Part shown: positions 1-7,807 of the stretch, piece after piece
Numbering within the stretch: the stretch's first letter is position 1
Layout: the number at the start of each line of letters is the position of its first letter
Assembly: GCA_050952465.1 (NCBI GenBank)
Contig: JBMNKZ010000011.1
Coordinates: 62,001-126,000 of the forward strand
Direction of reading: 5' to 3'
DNA: 64,000 nucleotides
Source: DUPU01 sp050952465
Lineage (GTDB): Bacteria; Bacillota; Dehalobacteriia; Dehalobacteriales; Dehalobacteriaceae
The notes under the pieces: generated by a model
Seen by the model: only the letters and a program-made list of their open reading frames with translations
Told to the model about the DNA's origin: nothing
The model's database searches: none
Translations under genes and position numbers: made by a program

Positions 1-1
1 G

Positions 2-2635
2 ACGACGGAAGTTCCGGAGGTAGAAGCCGATACTAATGACGGAAAAGCCAGTATCTCTATCACCCAGGCGGGTACGGTCACCGGGATGACTGTGATCGTG
101 GTTACTGCGGAGGATGGAATTACTAAGAGGACGTACACTGTTAAATTTAATATGGCCGATGGTAATGTTGCGACTTTGAGGGAATTAAAAGTTAACGGGA
201 TTAATGTGAGCGGCTTTGACCCTGAGGTAATGGCGTACACAGTGACTCTGCCCTATGGGACGACAGCTGTTCCTGTGATAACGGCAACAGCAACGGATAC
301 TAACGCAACAGTAACAATGATTCCGGCTGACAGTGTTACGGGTACGGCTGTAATTCAGGTAACATCTGCTGACGGAAGCGCTGAGAATACTTATACGGTA
401 AACTTCATAGTTGCTGCCAATAATAATGCAAACTTGAGTGATTTACAGGTGAATGGAGTAACCGTAAACGGGTTTGTTCCTACAACTTTGAATTATGATA
501 TAGTACTGCCTTCGGGGACGACAACTATTCCAACTGTAACGGCAACAGCAGCTGATCCAAATGCTGATGTAAAAATAACCCAGGTGCCCATTTTACCGGG
601 AACGGCAACCGTGGTTGTAACCGCAGAAGACGGAACAACGAAGAAAACCTATACGATTAACTTTAGTGTGGCCGCCAATACAGATGCAAGTCTCAGTGAC
701 CTGAAGGTAGACGGGGAAACCATAGAAGGATTTGCTCCTGAAGTATTAACCTATAATATAGTACTGCCTTCAGGGACAACAACTATTCCAACAGTAACAG
801 CAACGGCAAATGATTCAAAAGCGGTAGTAGTGATAACGCAGGCGTCCGAATTACCGGGAATGGCGACTGTGTTGGTAACAGCAGCAGACGGAATCACAAC
901 CAGGACTTACACGATTAAATTCAGTGTGGCCGCTAATACGGATGCAAGTCTAAGTGACCTGAAGGTAGACGAAGAAACCATAGAAGGTTTTGATCCTGAC
1001 ACATTAACATATAATGTGAAACTGCCTTACGGAACAACAAAAGTACCTGTGGTAACGGCAACGGCAAATGATTCGAAAGCAGTAGTAAATATAACCCAGG
1101 CGGATGGTTTACCGGGAGTCGCAACAGTGGTGATAACCGCAGCAGACGGAACGACAACCAGGACCTATACGATTAACTTTAGTGTGGCTGCCAATAAGGA
1201 TGCAAGTCTCAGTGACCTGAAGGTAGACGGAGAAACCATAGAAGGTTTTGCTCCTGACACATTAACGTATAGTGTGGAACTGCCCTACGGAACGACGGAA
1301 GCACCTGAAGTATCAGCAATAGCAACTGATCCAAATGCGGATGTAGTAATAACCCAGGCGGATAGCTTATCTGGTACGGCAACCGTGTTGGTAACCGCAG
1401 CAGATGGAACGACAACCAGGACCTATACGATCAACTTTAGTGTGGCCGCCAATACTGATGCCAGTCTAAGTGACTTGAAGGTAGATGGAAAAACCATAGA
1501 AGGTTTTGATCCTGAGACATTGACGTATAGTGTAGAATTGCCTTACGGAACAACAGAAGTACCTGAGGTAACTGCAACGGCAACTGATCCAAACGCGGAT
1601 GTAGAAATAACTCAGGCTGATGGTTTACCGGGAACAGCAACAGTGGTGGTAACAGCAGAAGACGGAACGACGAAGAAGACCTATACCATTGATTTCACAG
1701 TGGAGGCTGCTCCCGATAAACCGCCGAAATTTATCCAAGGATATCCCAAGACTGGAACAATCAATTCGGCAGGGGCAGAGATTATCGTAAAAATAAATGA
1801 AAATGGTTATGCCTATTTCGTGTGTCTGCCTGCGGGGGCATCAACTCCGTCATCTGAACAGGTTAAAGCCGGAAAGGATGCCGAAGGTACAACTTTGGAT
1901 CAAAATCTGAGAGGCAGTATTCAGCTTACTGCCGGCGTGGAAAACAGCTTTGTTATTAGCGGATTGATAAGTAATACTGACTATGATATTTATATTGTTG
2001 CCGCTGATACCGGGCAAAACTTGCAGGCAGCACCGGTAAAGATTAGGGTAAAAACCTTGATTGAAGCCGGGCAGGCAGAATTAAGCTTTGATGAACCAAG
2101 TTATTTGTTAATTGTTGGTGAGACGCAAAAGGTTATAGTAACCTTAGAGTACCCGAATGGAAGCAAATATGATGTAACGGAATGGGCAAATTATCAATCA
2201 AAAAATCCCGGTATTGTTTCCATTGATGTCACCGGCCTGATTAAAGGCATTGCCAAAGGTGAGACCGTCATTACAGCTACTTACGGAGAATTATCGGTGA
2301 ATGCCGATGTAGAAGTGATTGAGGGCTGCTTCATTGCTACTGCTGCCTATGGAAGTTACCTGGACGCTCATGTGCAGGTGTTAAGAGATTTTAGAGACGA
2401 CGTACTTCTTAAATCTTCTTGGGGTAAGGCCTTCGTAGCCTGGTATTACCGAAACAGTCCGCCTATCGCGGCTTTCATTGCAGAGCATGAACCCTTAAGG
2501 CTTGCGGTAAGGGCTATACTGACTCCTGTGGTTTTCCTGATTAAATACCCCCTTAATAGCAGTATAATTCTGTTTTTGGCGATTGTTGCGATACCTTTTA
2601 TCATAAGGCGTAGGAGTATCATCTTAAAAAAATAA
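2..2635 (+). CDS. Repetitive cell-surface protein with cadherin-like repeats and CFI-type C-terminal anchor (5' end outside window)
   Basis: The frame is open from base 2, so the N-terminus lies upstream. What remains is one partial and six complete copies of an approximately 86-residue beta-sandwich repeat (signatures 'LSDLKVDG', 'GFDPDTLTY', 'LPYGTT', 'GTATVVVTAEDGTT'), matching the cadherin-like/Ig-like repeat found in Firmicutes surface proteins. These are followed by a fibronectin-III-like segment (about bases 1720-2060), a BIG2-like domain (about 2080-2325) and a C-terminal module starting CFIATAAYGS. That module contains 'VLRDFRD' and 'YYRNSPP', then a final hydrophobic helix and the basic tail RRRSIILKK. 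The CFI-type module with helix and positive tail is a known C-terminal sorting/anchoring arrangement. Role: probably an exported stalk or adhesin; ligand unknown. A bidirectional terminator follows. Confidence 0.85.
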   Translation, partial: TTEVPEVEADTNDGKASISITQAGTVTGMTVIVVTAEDGITKRTYTVKFNMADGNVATLRELKVNGINVSGFDPEVMAYTVTLPYGTTAVPVITATATDTNATVTMIPADSVTGTAVIQVTSADGSAENTYTVNFIVAANNNANLSDLQVNGVTVNGFVPTTLNYDIVLPSGTTTIPTVTATAADPNADVKITQVPILPGTATVVVTAEDGTTKKTYTINFSVAANTDASLSDLKVDGETIEGFAPEVLTYNIVLPSGTTTIPTVTATANDSKAVVVITQASELPGMATVLVTAADGITTRTYTIKFSVAANTDASLSDLKVDEETIEGFDPDTLTYNVKLPYGTTKVPVVTATANDSKAVVNITQADGLPGVATVVITAADGTTTRTYTINFSVAANKDASLSDLKVDGETIEGFAPDTLTYSVELPYGTTEAPEVSAIATDPNADVVITQADSLSGTATVLVTAADGTTTRTYTINFSVAANTDASLSDLKVDGKTIEGFDPETLTYSVELPYGTTEVPEVTATATDPNADVEITQADGLPGTATVVVTAEDGTTKKTYTIDFTVEAAPDKPPKFIQGYPKTGTINSAGAEIIVKINENGYAYFVCLPAGASTPSSEQVKAGKDAEGTTLDQNLRGSIQLTAGVENSFVISGLISNTDYDIYIVAADTGQNLQAAPVKIRVKTLIEAGQAELSFDEPSYLLIVGETQKVIVTLEYPNGSKYDVTEWANYQSKNPGIVSIDVTGLIKGIAKGETVITATYGELSVNADVEVIEGCFIATAAYGSYLDAHVQVLRDFRDDVLLKSSWGKAFVAWYYRNSPPIAAFIAEHEPLRLAVRAILTPVVFLIKYPLNSSIILFLAIVAIPFIIRRRSIILKK
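164..1711 (+). repeat. Six tandem ~258-bp coding repeats
   Basis: Six head-to-tail units encode the cadherin-like domains. Copies 3 to 6 are very similar in DNA, for example the recurring words for 'DASLSDLKVDG' and 'RTYTINFSVAAN', while copies 1 and 2 are more diverged. This suggests recent expansion at the 3' side of the array. Such arrays change copy number by recombination and can be collapsed in short-read assemblies. Confidence 0.85.
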
Positions 2636-2640
2636 AAACT

Positions 2641-2690
2641 AAAAGAGAAACAGCTTTTACTTGATTACTGGCTGTTTCTCTTTTATATTT
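2641..2690. terminator. Bidirectional intrinsic terminator
   Basis: A perfect 14-bp stem, AAAAGAGAAACAGC (2641-2654) with its complement at 2671-2684, is flanked by A-rich sequence on the left and T-rich sequence on the right. It sits between two convergent genes and can end transcription of both. Confidence 0.85.
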
Positions 2691-2715
2691 CTTTTCTATT
2701 GATGCTTAATTTAAC

Positions 2716-3981
2716 TTACGTCCGGCAAATTTTAACCATTCTTATCCTTTTCATACCCGATTCTTCAACCTTGAAAATCAGATTATCAAACTCAATAATC
2801 GGATTCTCACCTGGGGCTGGAATTCGGCCAAGTTGTCCGATGATAAATCCGCTAAGTGTATCATAGTCTTCAACAGGCATGCTAATACCAATAATTTTTT
2901 CTACTTCATCCAAGGCAATCATACCATTAAAAAGATATGTATTATCATCGATCTGAATATAATCTTTCTGTTCCTGATCATACTCGTCAAATATATTTCC
3001 TACAATTTCTTCTAATAAATCCTCCATGGTAACAATTCCTGCTGTGCCTCCGTATTCATCAATGACAATTGCCATATGGGTTTTCTTTTTTTGAAATTCT
3101 TTAAATAATTCAGCAGCTTTTTTTGACTCAGGTACAAAATAAGGTTTTTTAATGATCTGGGTTAAATCAAAAGTTAAGCTATCGGGAGCATCTAAAAATT
3201 TAACTAGATCTTTTACATGTAGAATTCCAATAATATTGTCTATGCTGTTATCATAAACAGGCAACCTGGTATGCTTGTGTGTTTTTAAAAAATTGACAAC
3301 ATCTTTAAAATTCAAGTCTATGGGTAAGGCAAAGACTTCCGTTCTGTGAGTCATAATATCGGAAACAACAATATCAGTAAAATTAAAAACATTACTGATC
3401 ATTTCCTTTTCGTTTTTAAGTATGGTACCTTTTTCCGCCCCTTCTTCTATCATCATAATGATCTCTTCTTCAGTAACAGGATTTTTACCCCCCTGGTTAT
3501 CTCCACCAAAGATGTTTACAAAAAAGTTGGTAGATAAGGTCAATAGTTTTACAAAGGGTCTAGAAAAATAAGATAATCTGTAAATAGGGGCTGCTGCTAA
3601 CATGGATATTTTGTCAGGGCTCTGCATCGCAAGTCTTTTTGGTACAAGTTCACCGAACACCAAGGTGAAATATGAGAGCAAAATAGTAATTATGGTAACG
3701 GTGATTACTTTCAGTACTTGATAATCGGTACCTACACCGAGGTTTTGGAGAAGGCCGGCCAATTTGTCGGCAAAGCTTTCTGAGGCAAAAGCACTGGCAA
3801 GAAAACCCGCTAAAGTAATCCCAATTTGAATAGTGGCCAGAAATCTGCTGGGGTCTTTTAACAAATTTTTTATTAGAATGGCTTTTTTATTGCCCTTTTT
3901 CGCCAGAGCGTTAATATTTCTTTCATTCAAAGATACTAAGGCCATTTCTGAGGCTGCAAAAAAAGCATTTAAGATAATCAA
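2716..3981 (-). CDS. CNNM/CorC (hemolysin-C) family membrane protein with CBS domains
   Basis: Order of domains: an N-terminal DUF21/CNNM transmembrane domain (about residues 1-170, 'FFAASEMALVSLNERN', 'FGELVPKRLA'), a CBS pair (about 190-320, 'DIMTHRTEVFALP', 'THKHTRLPVYD') and a C-terminal CorC_HlyC domain (about 335-421). Family members are linked to magnesium or cobalt efflux and resistance; the exact substrate here is unknown. The coordinates use the TTG at 3981, the first conventional start. However, the frame stays open upstream and encodes LVIQIFVLLI, which completes the first membrane helix. A GGGAG ribosome site at 4022-4026 lies well placed for a CTG at 4011, so the protein probably begins there. 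Confidence 0.85.
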   Translation of the reverse strand: MIILNAFFAASEMALVSLNERNINALAKKGNKKAILIKNLLKDPSRFLATIQIGITLAGFLASAFASESFADKLAGLLQNLGVGTDYQVLKVITVTIITILLSYFTLVFGELVPKRLAMQSPDKISMLAAAPIYRLSYFSRPFVKLLTLSTNFFVNIFGGDNQGGKNPVTEEEIIMMIEEGAEKGTILKNEKEMISNVFNFTDIVVSDIMTHRTEVFALPIDLNFKDVVNFLKTHKHTRLPVYDNSIDNIIGILHVKDLVKFLDAPDSLTFDLTQIIKKPYFVPESKKAAELFKEFQKKKTHMAIVIDEYGGTAGIVTMEDLLEEIVGNIFDEYDQEQKDYIQIDDNTYLFNGMIALDEVEKIIGISMPVEDYDTLSGFIIGQLGRIPAPGENPIIEFDNLIFKVEESGMKRIRMVKICRT

Positions 3982-4141
3982 AATCAGTAAAACGAAGATT
4001 TGAATAACCAGATGTCTTCACTCCCTAGATCTCATATACTGTTTATTTAGTTTCCCCAGTTAATCATAATCATTCTCTTAAATGCAATATTTTAACTTTT
4101 GATTTAGCAGGTAAAAATTAATAAGGGTTAATCTCCAGAAG

Positions 4142-4170
4142 TTGACAGGGGAGAAATTATTTATTATAAT
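4142..4170 (+). promoter_or_regulatory. Sigma-A promoter for leuS leader
   Basis: TTGACA (4142-4147), a 17-bp spacer and TATAAT (4165-4170): a consensus housekeeping promoter directly upstream of the T-box leader. The stretch 4030-4140 before it holds no recognisable gene. Confidence 0.85.
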
Positions 4171-4189
4171 TTTGCTAATTGTAATATTG

Positions 4190-4434
4190 TAAAAGCAATG
4201 ATTGGAAGTAGTAGGCCGTCGAGGTTTTTAGAGAATTGTCGGTTGGTGCAAGGCAATAACTTTTAGCGGTTGAACTCGTCCATGAGTTATGAGGGTGAAT
4301 ATTTTATAGTAATCCTCATCGGGATACCCCGTTATTATTAAGAAGCGGATAAAAAGGTTTTAACCTTATCAATCTGGGTGGTACCGCGGGAGTTACTCTC
4401 GTCCCAATGGACGGGAGTTTTTTTATTTGTTCTA
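4190..4434 (+). promoter_or_regulatory. T-box leader (leucine-type) of leuS
   Basis: Stem I signatures (AGTAG, AGAGA, GGTTGGTGCAA) are followed by a specifier region reading GAACTC, so the candidate specifier codon is CTC (Leu). This agrees with the downstream gene. The T-box core GGTGGTACCGCGGG lies at about 4377-4390. The terminator pairs CTCTCGTCC with GGACGGGAG and ends in a run of T at about 4428-4434. Uncharged tRNA-Leu is expected to stabilise the antiterminator and allow leuS transcription. Confidence 0.92.
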
Positions 4435-4475
4435 TCAGAAATTATAACTTCTTTTGGATAGATAGATCTAAGTGT

Positions 4476-4519
4476 AACTTAGGCTTGCACCGGCGCAGAA
4501 GCTTGGTGTAAGCTAAGTT
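4476..4519 (+). other. Extra hairpin between T-box terminator and leuS
   Basis: AACTTAGGCTTGCACC (4476-4491) pairs with GGTGTAAGCTAAGTT (4505-4519) with one wobble and one bulge. No T-run follows, so it is not a second terminator. It lies in the mRNA produced only after T-box readthrough, about 40 nt before the leuS start codon. Function unknown; an mRNA-stability or processing element is possible. Confidence 0.5.
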
Positions 4520-4560
4520 TTCTATATAAGTGTACGTACCTTAAGGAGGACAGATTAAAT

Positions 4561-7044
4561 ATGGATGTAAAATATGATTTTAAAGCATTAGAGCCCAAAT
4601 GGCAGAAATACTGGGAGGAAAAAGGCCTTTATCAAGTCACGGAAAATAAGGACATGCCGGAGTACTATTGCTTGGAGATGTTTCCCTATCCTTCGGGAAA
4701 CCTGCACATGGGGCATGTACGCAATTATTCCATCGGTGATGTGGTAGCCAGATTTAAAACTATGGAGGGTTTTAATGTGCTTCATCCCATGGGATGGGAT
4801 TCTTTTGGGCTGCCGGCGGAAAATGCGGCTATTCAAAGAGGGATTCATCCTTCTATTTGGACCAAGGATAACATTGCCAATATGAAGAAGCAGTTAAAGT
4901 CCATGGGCATCAGTTATGATTGGGAGCGGGAAGCTACAACCTGCCTGCCAGATTATTACAAATGGACTCAATGGCTTTTTCTTCAATTATATAAAAACGG
5001 TTTAGCCTATAAAAAGAAAGCAGCGGTAAACTGGTGTCCTTCCTGTGCTACGGTATTAGCCAATGAACAGGTAGTGGAAGGATCATGTGAACGCTGCGGC
5101 ACTGAAGTGGATAAGAAAGACTTGGAGCAGTGGTTCTTTAAGATTACCGATTATGCTCAGCGTTTGTTGGATGATCTTGAAAAACTCCCCGGTTGGCCGG
5201 AAAAAGTAAAAACCATGCAGAAAAACTGGATCGGGAGAAGTGAAGGTGTAGAAGTTCAGTTTAAGGCCGCTGCTACCGGAGATTCTTTACCTGTGTTTAC
5301 TACCCGGCACGATACCATTTTTGGTGTAACTTATATGGTACTGGCTCCGGAGCATCCCATGGTAGAAAAACTTGTAGCGGGGACTGCTTATGAAGCCGAG
5401 GTAAAGGCTTTTGTCCGTAAGGTACAGCAGTTGAGTAACGTGGATAGAACCTCCAATGAATTGGAGAAGGAAGGCATGTTTATCGGAGCATATGCCATTA
5501 ATCCTATGACCGGGGAAGAAGTGCCCATTTGGATTACTAATTATGTAATCATGGACTATGGTACGGGAGCAGTAATGGGTGTACCGGCTCATGACACCCG
5601 AGACTTTGATTTTGCGAAAAAATATGGTTTGCCTATTAAGGCAGTGATTAGTCCTCAGGTAGAAGTTCTTTTCGGAGATACTATGACGGAAGCCTATAAT
5701 GAACCGGGGATTATGATTAACTCACCGGGTTTTGACGGGTTGCCCAATGAAGAAGCTATGACGGCCATCGCTGACTATATGGAGGAAAAAGGAATAGGAA
5801 AAAGGGTAATTAATTACCGCCTTCGGGATTGGTTGATATCCAGGCAGAGATATTGGGGAACGCCTATTCCCATTGTGTACTGTGAAAAATGTGGAATGCT
5901 GCCAGTACCGGATGAAGATTTGCCGGTGGTTTTACCAACGGATGTGGAATTTAAGCCTACCGGTGAATCTCCCTTGAAAACAAGTTCTACATTCCGGGAA
6001 ACCACCTGCCCCAAATGTGGGGGAAGAGCCGAACGGGAACTGGATACCATGGACACCTTTGTTGATTCCTCCTGGTATTTTTTAAGGTATTGTGACCCCA
6101 AGAACAGTAGCCAAGCTTTTGCCAAAGACAAGGCGGATTATTGGATGAACGTAGACCAATATATAGGTGGGGTGGAGCATGCCATTCTTCATTTGATGTA
6201 CGCCCGGTTCTTCACTAAAGTTCTCCATGACCTAAAGCTAGTTTCGGCGGAAGAACCATTTGAAAATCTTCTTACCCAGGGGATGGTCTTAAAAGACGGG
6301 AGCAAGATGTCCAAGTCTAAGGGAAATGTGGTCAGCCCTGAGGACATAATTAATCGGTATGGAGCAGATACAGCGCGCATGTTTATTCTTTTTGCTGCTC
6401 CCCCGGAAAGAGATTTGGAGTGGAATGATGCGGCCGTAGAAGGCTGTTATCGTTTCTTAAACAGAGTGTGGCGTTTAATTGTTTCTAACTTGGAAATGAT
6501 TGGAGCCGGTAAGGATAAAGTAGACACCGGGGCTTTTACTAAAGAAGAACGGGATGTAAGACGGGCTGTTCACCAGGCAGTAAAAAAGGTAACGGAAGAT
6601 ATCTCCCAGCGCTTCAATTTTAATACTGCTATCAGTGCCATCATGGAGATGGTAAATGCCATGTATAACTACAAAGAAAAGGCGGAGGCAGGAGGAAATG
6701 CCGATGTCTTAAGAGAAGCTGCTGAAAAACTTCTTCTGATTCTTGCCCCTTTCGCACCTCATATTACGGAAGAGTTGTGGCATTTGATAGGAAATGAAGA
6801 AAGCATTCACAAGTGTTCCTGGCCTCAATTTGAAGAAGATGCCTTAAAGCAGGATCTGATTAATATTGTGGTACAGGTAAACGGAAAGGTCAGAGATCAC
6901 TTAGATGTGTCACCGGATTTGGACGGGGAAGGATTAAAGGAATTAGTATTGTCCCATGAAAAACTTGCCCAGTGGACTGCTGGGAAAAACATTGTCAAAA
7001 TTATTACCGTACCGAAAAAGTTGGTAAACATTGTAATAAAATAA
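4561..7044 (+). CDS. leuS: Leucyl-tRNA synthetase
   Basis: Class I aminoacyl-tRNA synthetase that charges tRNA-Leu in the cytoplasm. The HIGH motif appears as HMGH (residues 49-52) and KMSKS at 582-586. The central part carries the editing (CP1) domain with the threonine-rich/'GTGAVMGVPAHD' region. A cysteine pair set 'CPSC...CERC' (about 160-180) and a second set 'CEKC...CPKC' resemble the zinc-binding insertions of bacterial LeuRS. The C-terminus has the anticodon-binding and LeuRS-specific domains ('VQVNGKVRD'). At 827 residues the length is normal. AAGGAGG lies 12 nt upstream of the ATG. It is controlled by the Leu T-box. Confidence 0.98.
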   Translation: MDVKYDFKALEPKWQKYWEEKGLYQVTENKDMPEYYCLEMFPYPSGNLHMGHVRNYSIGDVVARFKTMEGFNVLHPMGWDSFGLPAENAAIQRGIHPSIWTKDNIANMKKQLKSMGISYDWEREATTCLPDYYKWTQWLFLQLYKNGLAYKKKAAVNWCPSCATVLANEQVVEGSCERCGTEVDKKDLEQWFFKITDYAQRLLDDLEKLPGWPEKVKTMQKNWIGRSEGVEVQFKAAATGDSLPVFTTRHDTIFGVTYMVLAPEHPMVEKLVAGTAYEAEVKAFVRKVQQLSNVDRTSNELEKEGMFIGAYAINPMTGEEVPIWITNYVIMDYGTGAVMGVPAHDTRDFDFAKKYGLPIKAVISPQVEVLFGDTMTEAYNEPGIMINSPGFDGLPNEEAMTAIADYMEEKGIGKRVINYRLRDWLISRQRYWGTPIPIVYCEKCGMLPVPDEDLPVVLPTDVEFKPTGESPLKTSSTFRETTCPKCGGRAERELDTMDTFVDSSWYFLRYCDPKNSSQAFAKDKADYWMNVDQYIGGVEHAILHLMYARFFTKVLHDLKLVSAEEPFENLLTQGMVLKDGSKMSKSKGNVVSPEDIINRYGADTARMFILFAAPPERDLEWNDAAVEGCYRFLNRVWRLIVSNLEMIGAGKDKVDTGAFTKEERDVRRAVHQAVKKVTEDISQRFNFNTAISAIMEMVNAMYNYKEKAEAGGNADVLREAAEKLLLILAPFAPHITEELWHLIGNEESIHKCSWPQFEEDALKQDLINIVVQVNGKVRDHLDVSPDLDGEGLKELVLSHEKLAQWTAGKNIVKIITVPKKLVNIVIK

Positions 7045-7063
7045 TATTTTTTGCAGGAATTTA

Positions 7064-7111
7064 ACAGCCTTCTGCCGTATAGTATTGTTGAGTACTAAGG
7101 CAGGAGGCTGT
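7064..7111 (+). promoter_or_regulatory. Hairpin sequestering the comEA ribosome-binding site
   Basis: ACAGCCTTCTGCC (7064-7076) can pair with GGCAGGAGGCTGT (7099-7111) through 13 consecutive pairs including one G-U. The right arm contains the AGGAGG ribosome site of comEA (ATG at 7116). There is no T-run, so termination is unlikely. The structure would mask the site and could limit ComEA translation until opened. Confidence 0.55.
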
Positions 7112-7115
7112 CTCT

Positions 7116-7772
7116 ATGTTGCCGGAAATTAAGAAACAGCATTTAATTATTTTTGTGGTAATGCTTGCTTTACTCTTTGGTGGAGGAGTAACTTATGGCA
7201 GGTATTTAGAAAAGAAAGCCTTGCCTCCGGTTTCCCTAACTTGGGCAGATGATAGTTTGACAGAAAAAGGAAATGCCCAAGGATATGAAGGGGAGCCAAA
7301 AAATCTTCAGAAGGCGCAAGTAGAAGTACTTGTACATGTAGCCGGTGCTGTAGAGCGGCCAGGGGTCTATACCCTGCCCGAGGGAAGCCGGATTATTGAT
7401 GCTGTGGAATTGGCTCAGCCTAAAACAGATGCCGACTTAAACAAAATTAATCTGGCGAAAAAAATAAATGACCAAGAAATGATTATTGTACCTGGATTCG
7501 GGGAGGAAGGTAATGAGTCAGTTGTTCACCCTGCGTCCATAGGTAGTAGCAGTAACTCTCCGGTAAGTGCTGAAGTAGGGGGCCTCATTAATATCAATAC
7601 GGCTAGTCAGGCAGAATTGGAAACATTGCCGGGAATTGGGCCGGCTAAAGCCCAGGCGATTATTCAATACCGGGAGGAGAACGGTTATTTTTCCGCTGTG
7701 GAAGATATTCAGAATGTATCCGGCATTGGACCGGCTACATTTAATAAATTAAAGAATTTAATTACTACTTAG
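7116..7772 (+). CDS. comEA: Competence protein ComEA, DNA-binding helix-hairpin-helix protein
   Basis: Membrane-anchored DNA receptor for natural transformation. A single N-terminal transmembrane segment (about residues 9-27) is followed by a linker, an SLBB domain (about 70-135, 'VHVAGAVERPGVYTLPEGSR') and two helix-hairpin-helix motifs at the C-terminus ('INTASQAELETLPGIG', 'VSGIGPATFNKLKNL'). Length (218) is typical. It precedes comEC, as in Bacillus, but comEB is absent. Its ribosome site is in a hairpin (see 7064-7111). Whether this organism is naturally competent cannot be told from this window. Confidence 0.93.
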   Translation: MLPEIKKQHLIIFVVMLALLFGGGVTYGRYLEKKALPPVSLTWADDSLTEKGNAQGYEGEPKNLQKAQVEVLVHVAGAVERPGVYTLPEGSRIIDAVELAQPKTDADLNKINLAKKINDQEMIIVPGFGEEGNESVVHPASIGSSSNSPVSAEVGGLININTASQAELETLPGIGPAKAQAIIQYREENGYFSAVEDIQNVSGIGPATFNKLKNLITT

Positions 7773-7807
7773 GCGGTTAACTACTTAGAGGGTGTTACGG
7801 GGGATTT

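Noticed and set aside
933..1640. Long minus-strand open frames inside the repeat array
   Set aside because: They recur at the repeat period and are leucine/proline-rich mirror frames of the cadherin-like repeats, without ribosome sites.
164..1711. CRISPR-like periodicity
   Set aside because: The period is about 258 bp, the units code for protein domains, and no short repeat with unique spacers is present.
4476..4519. Second terminator in the leuS leader
   Set aside because: No T-run follows the stem.
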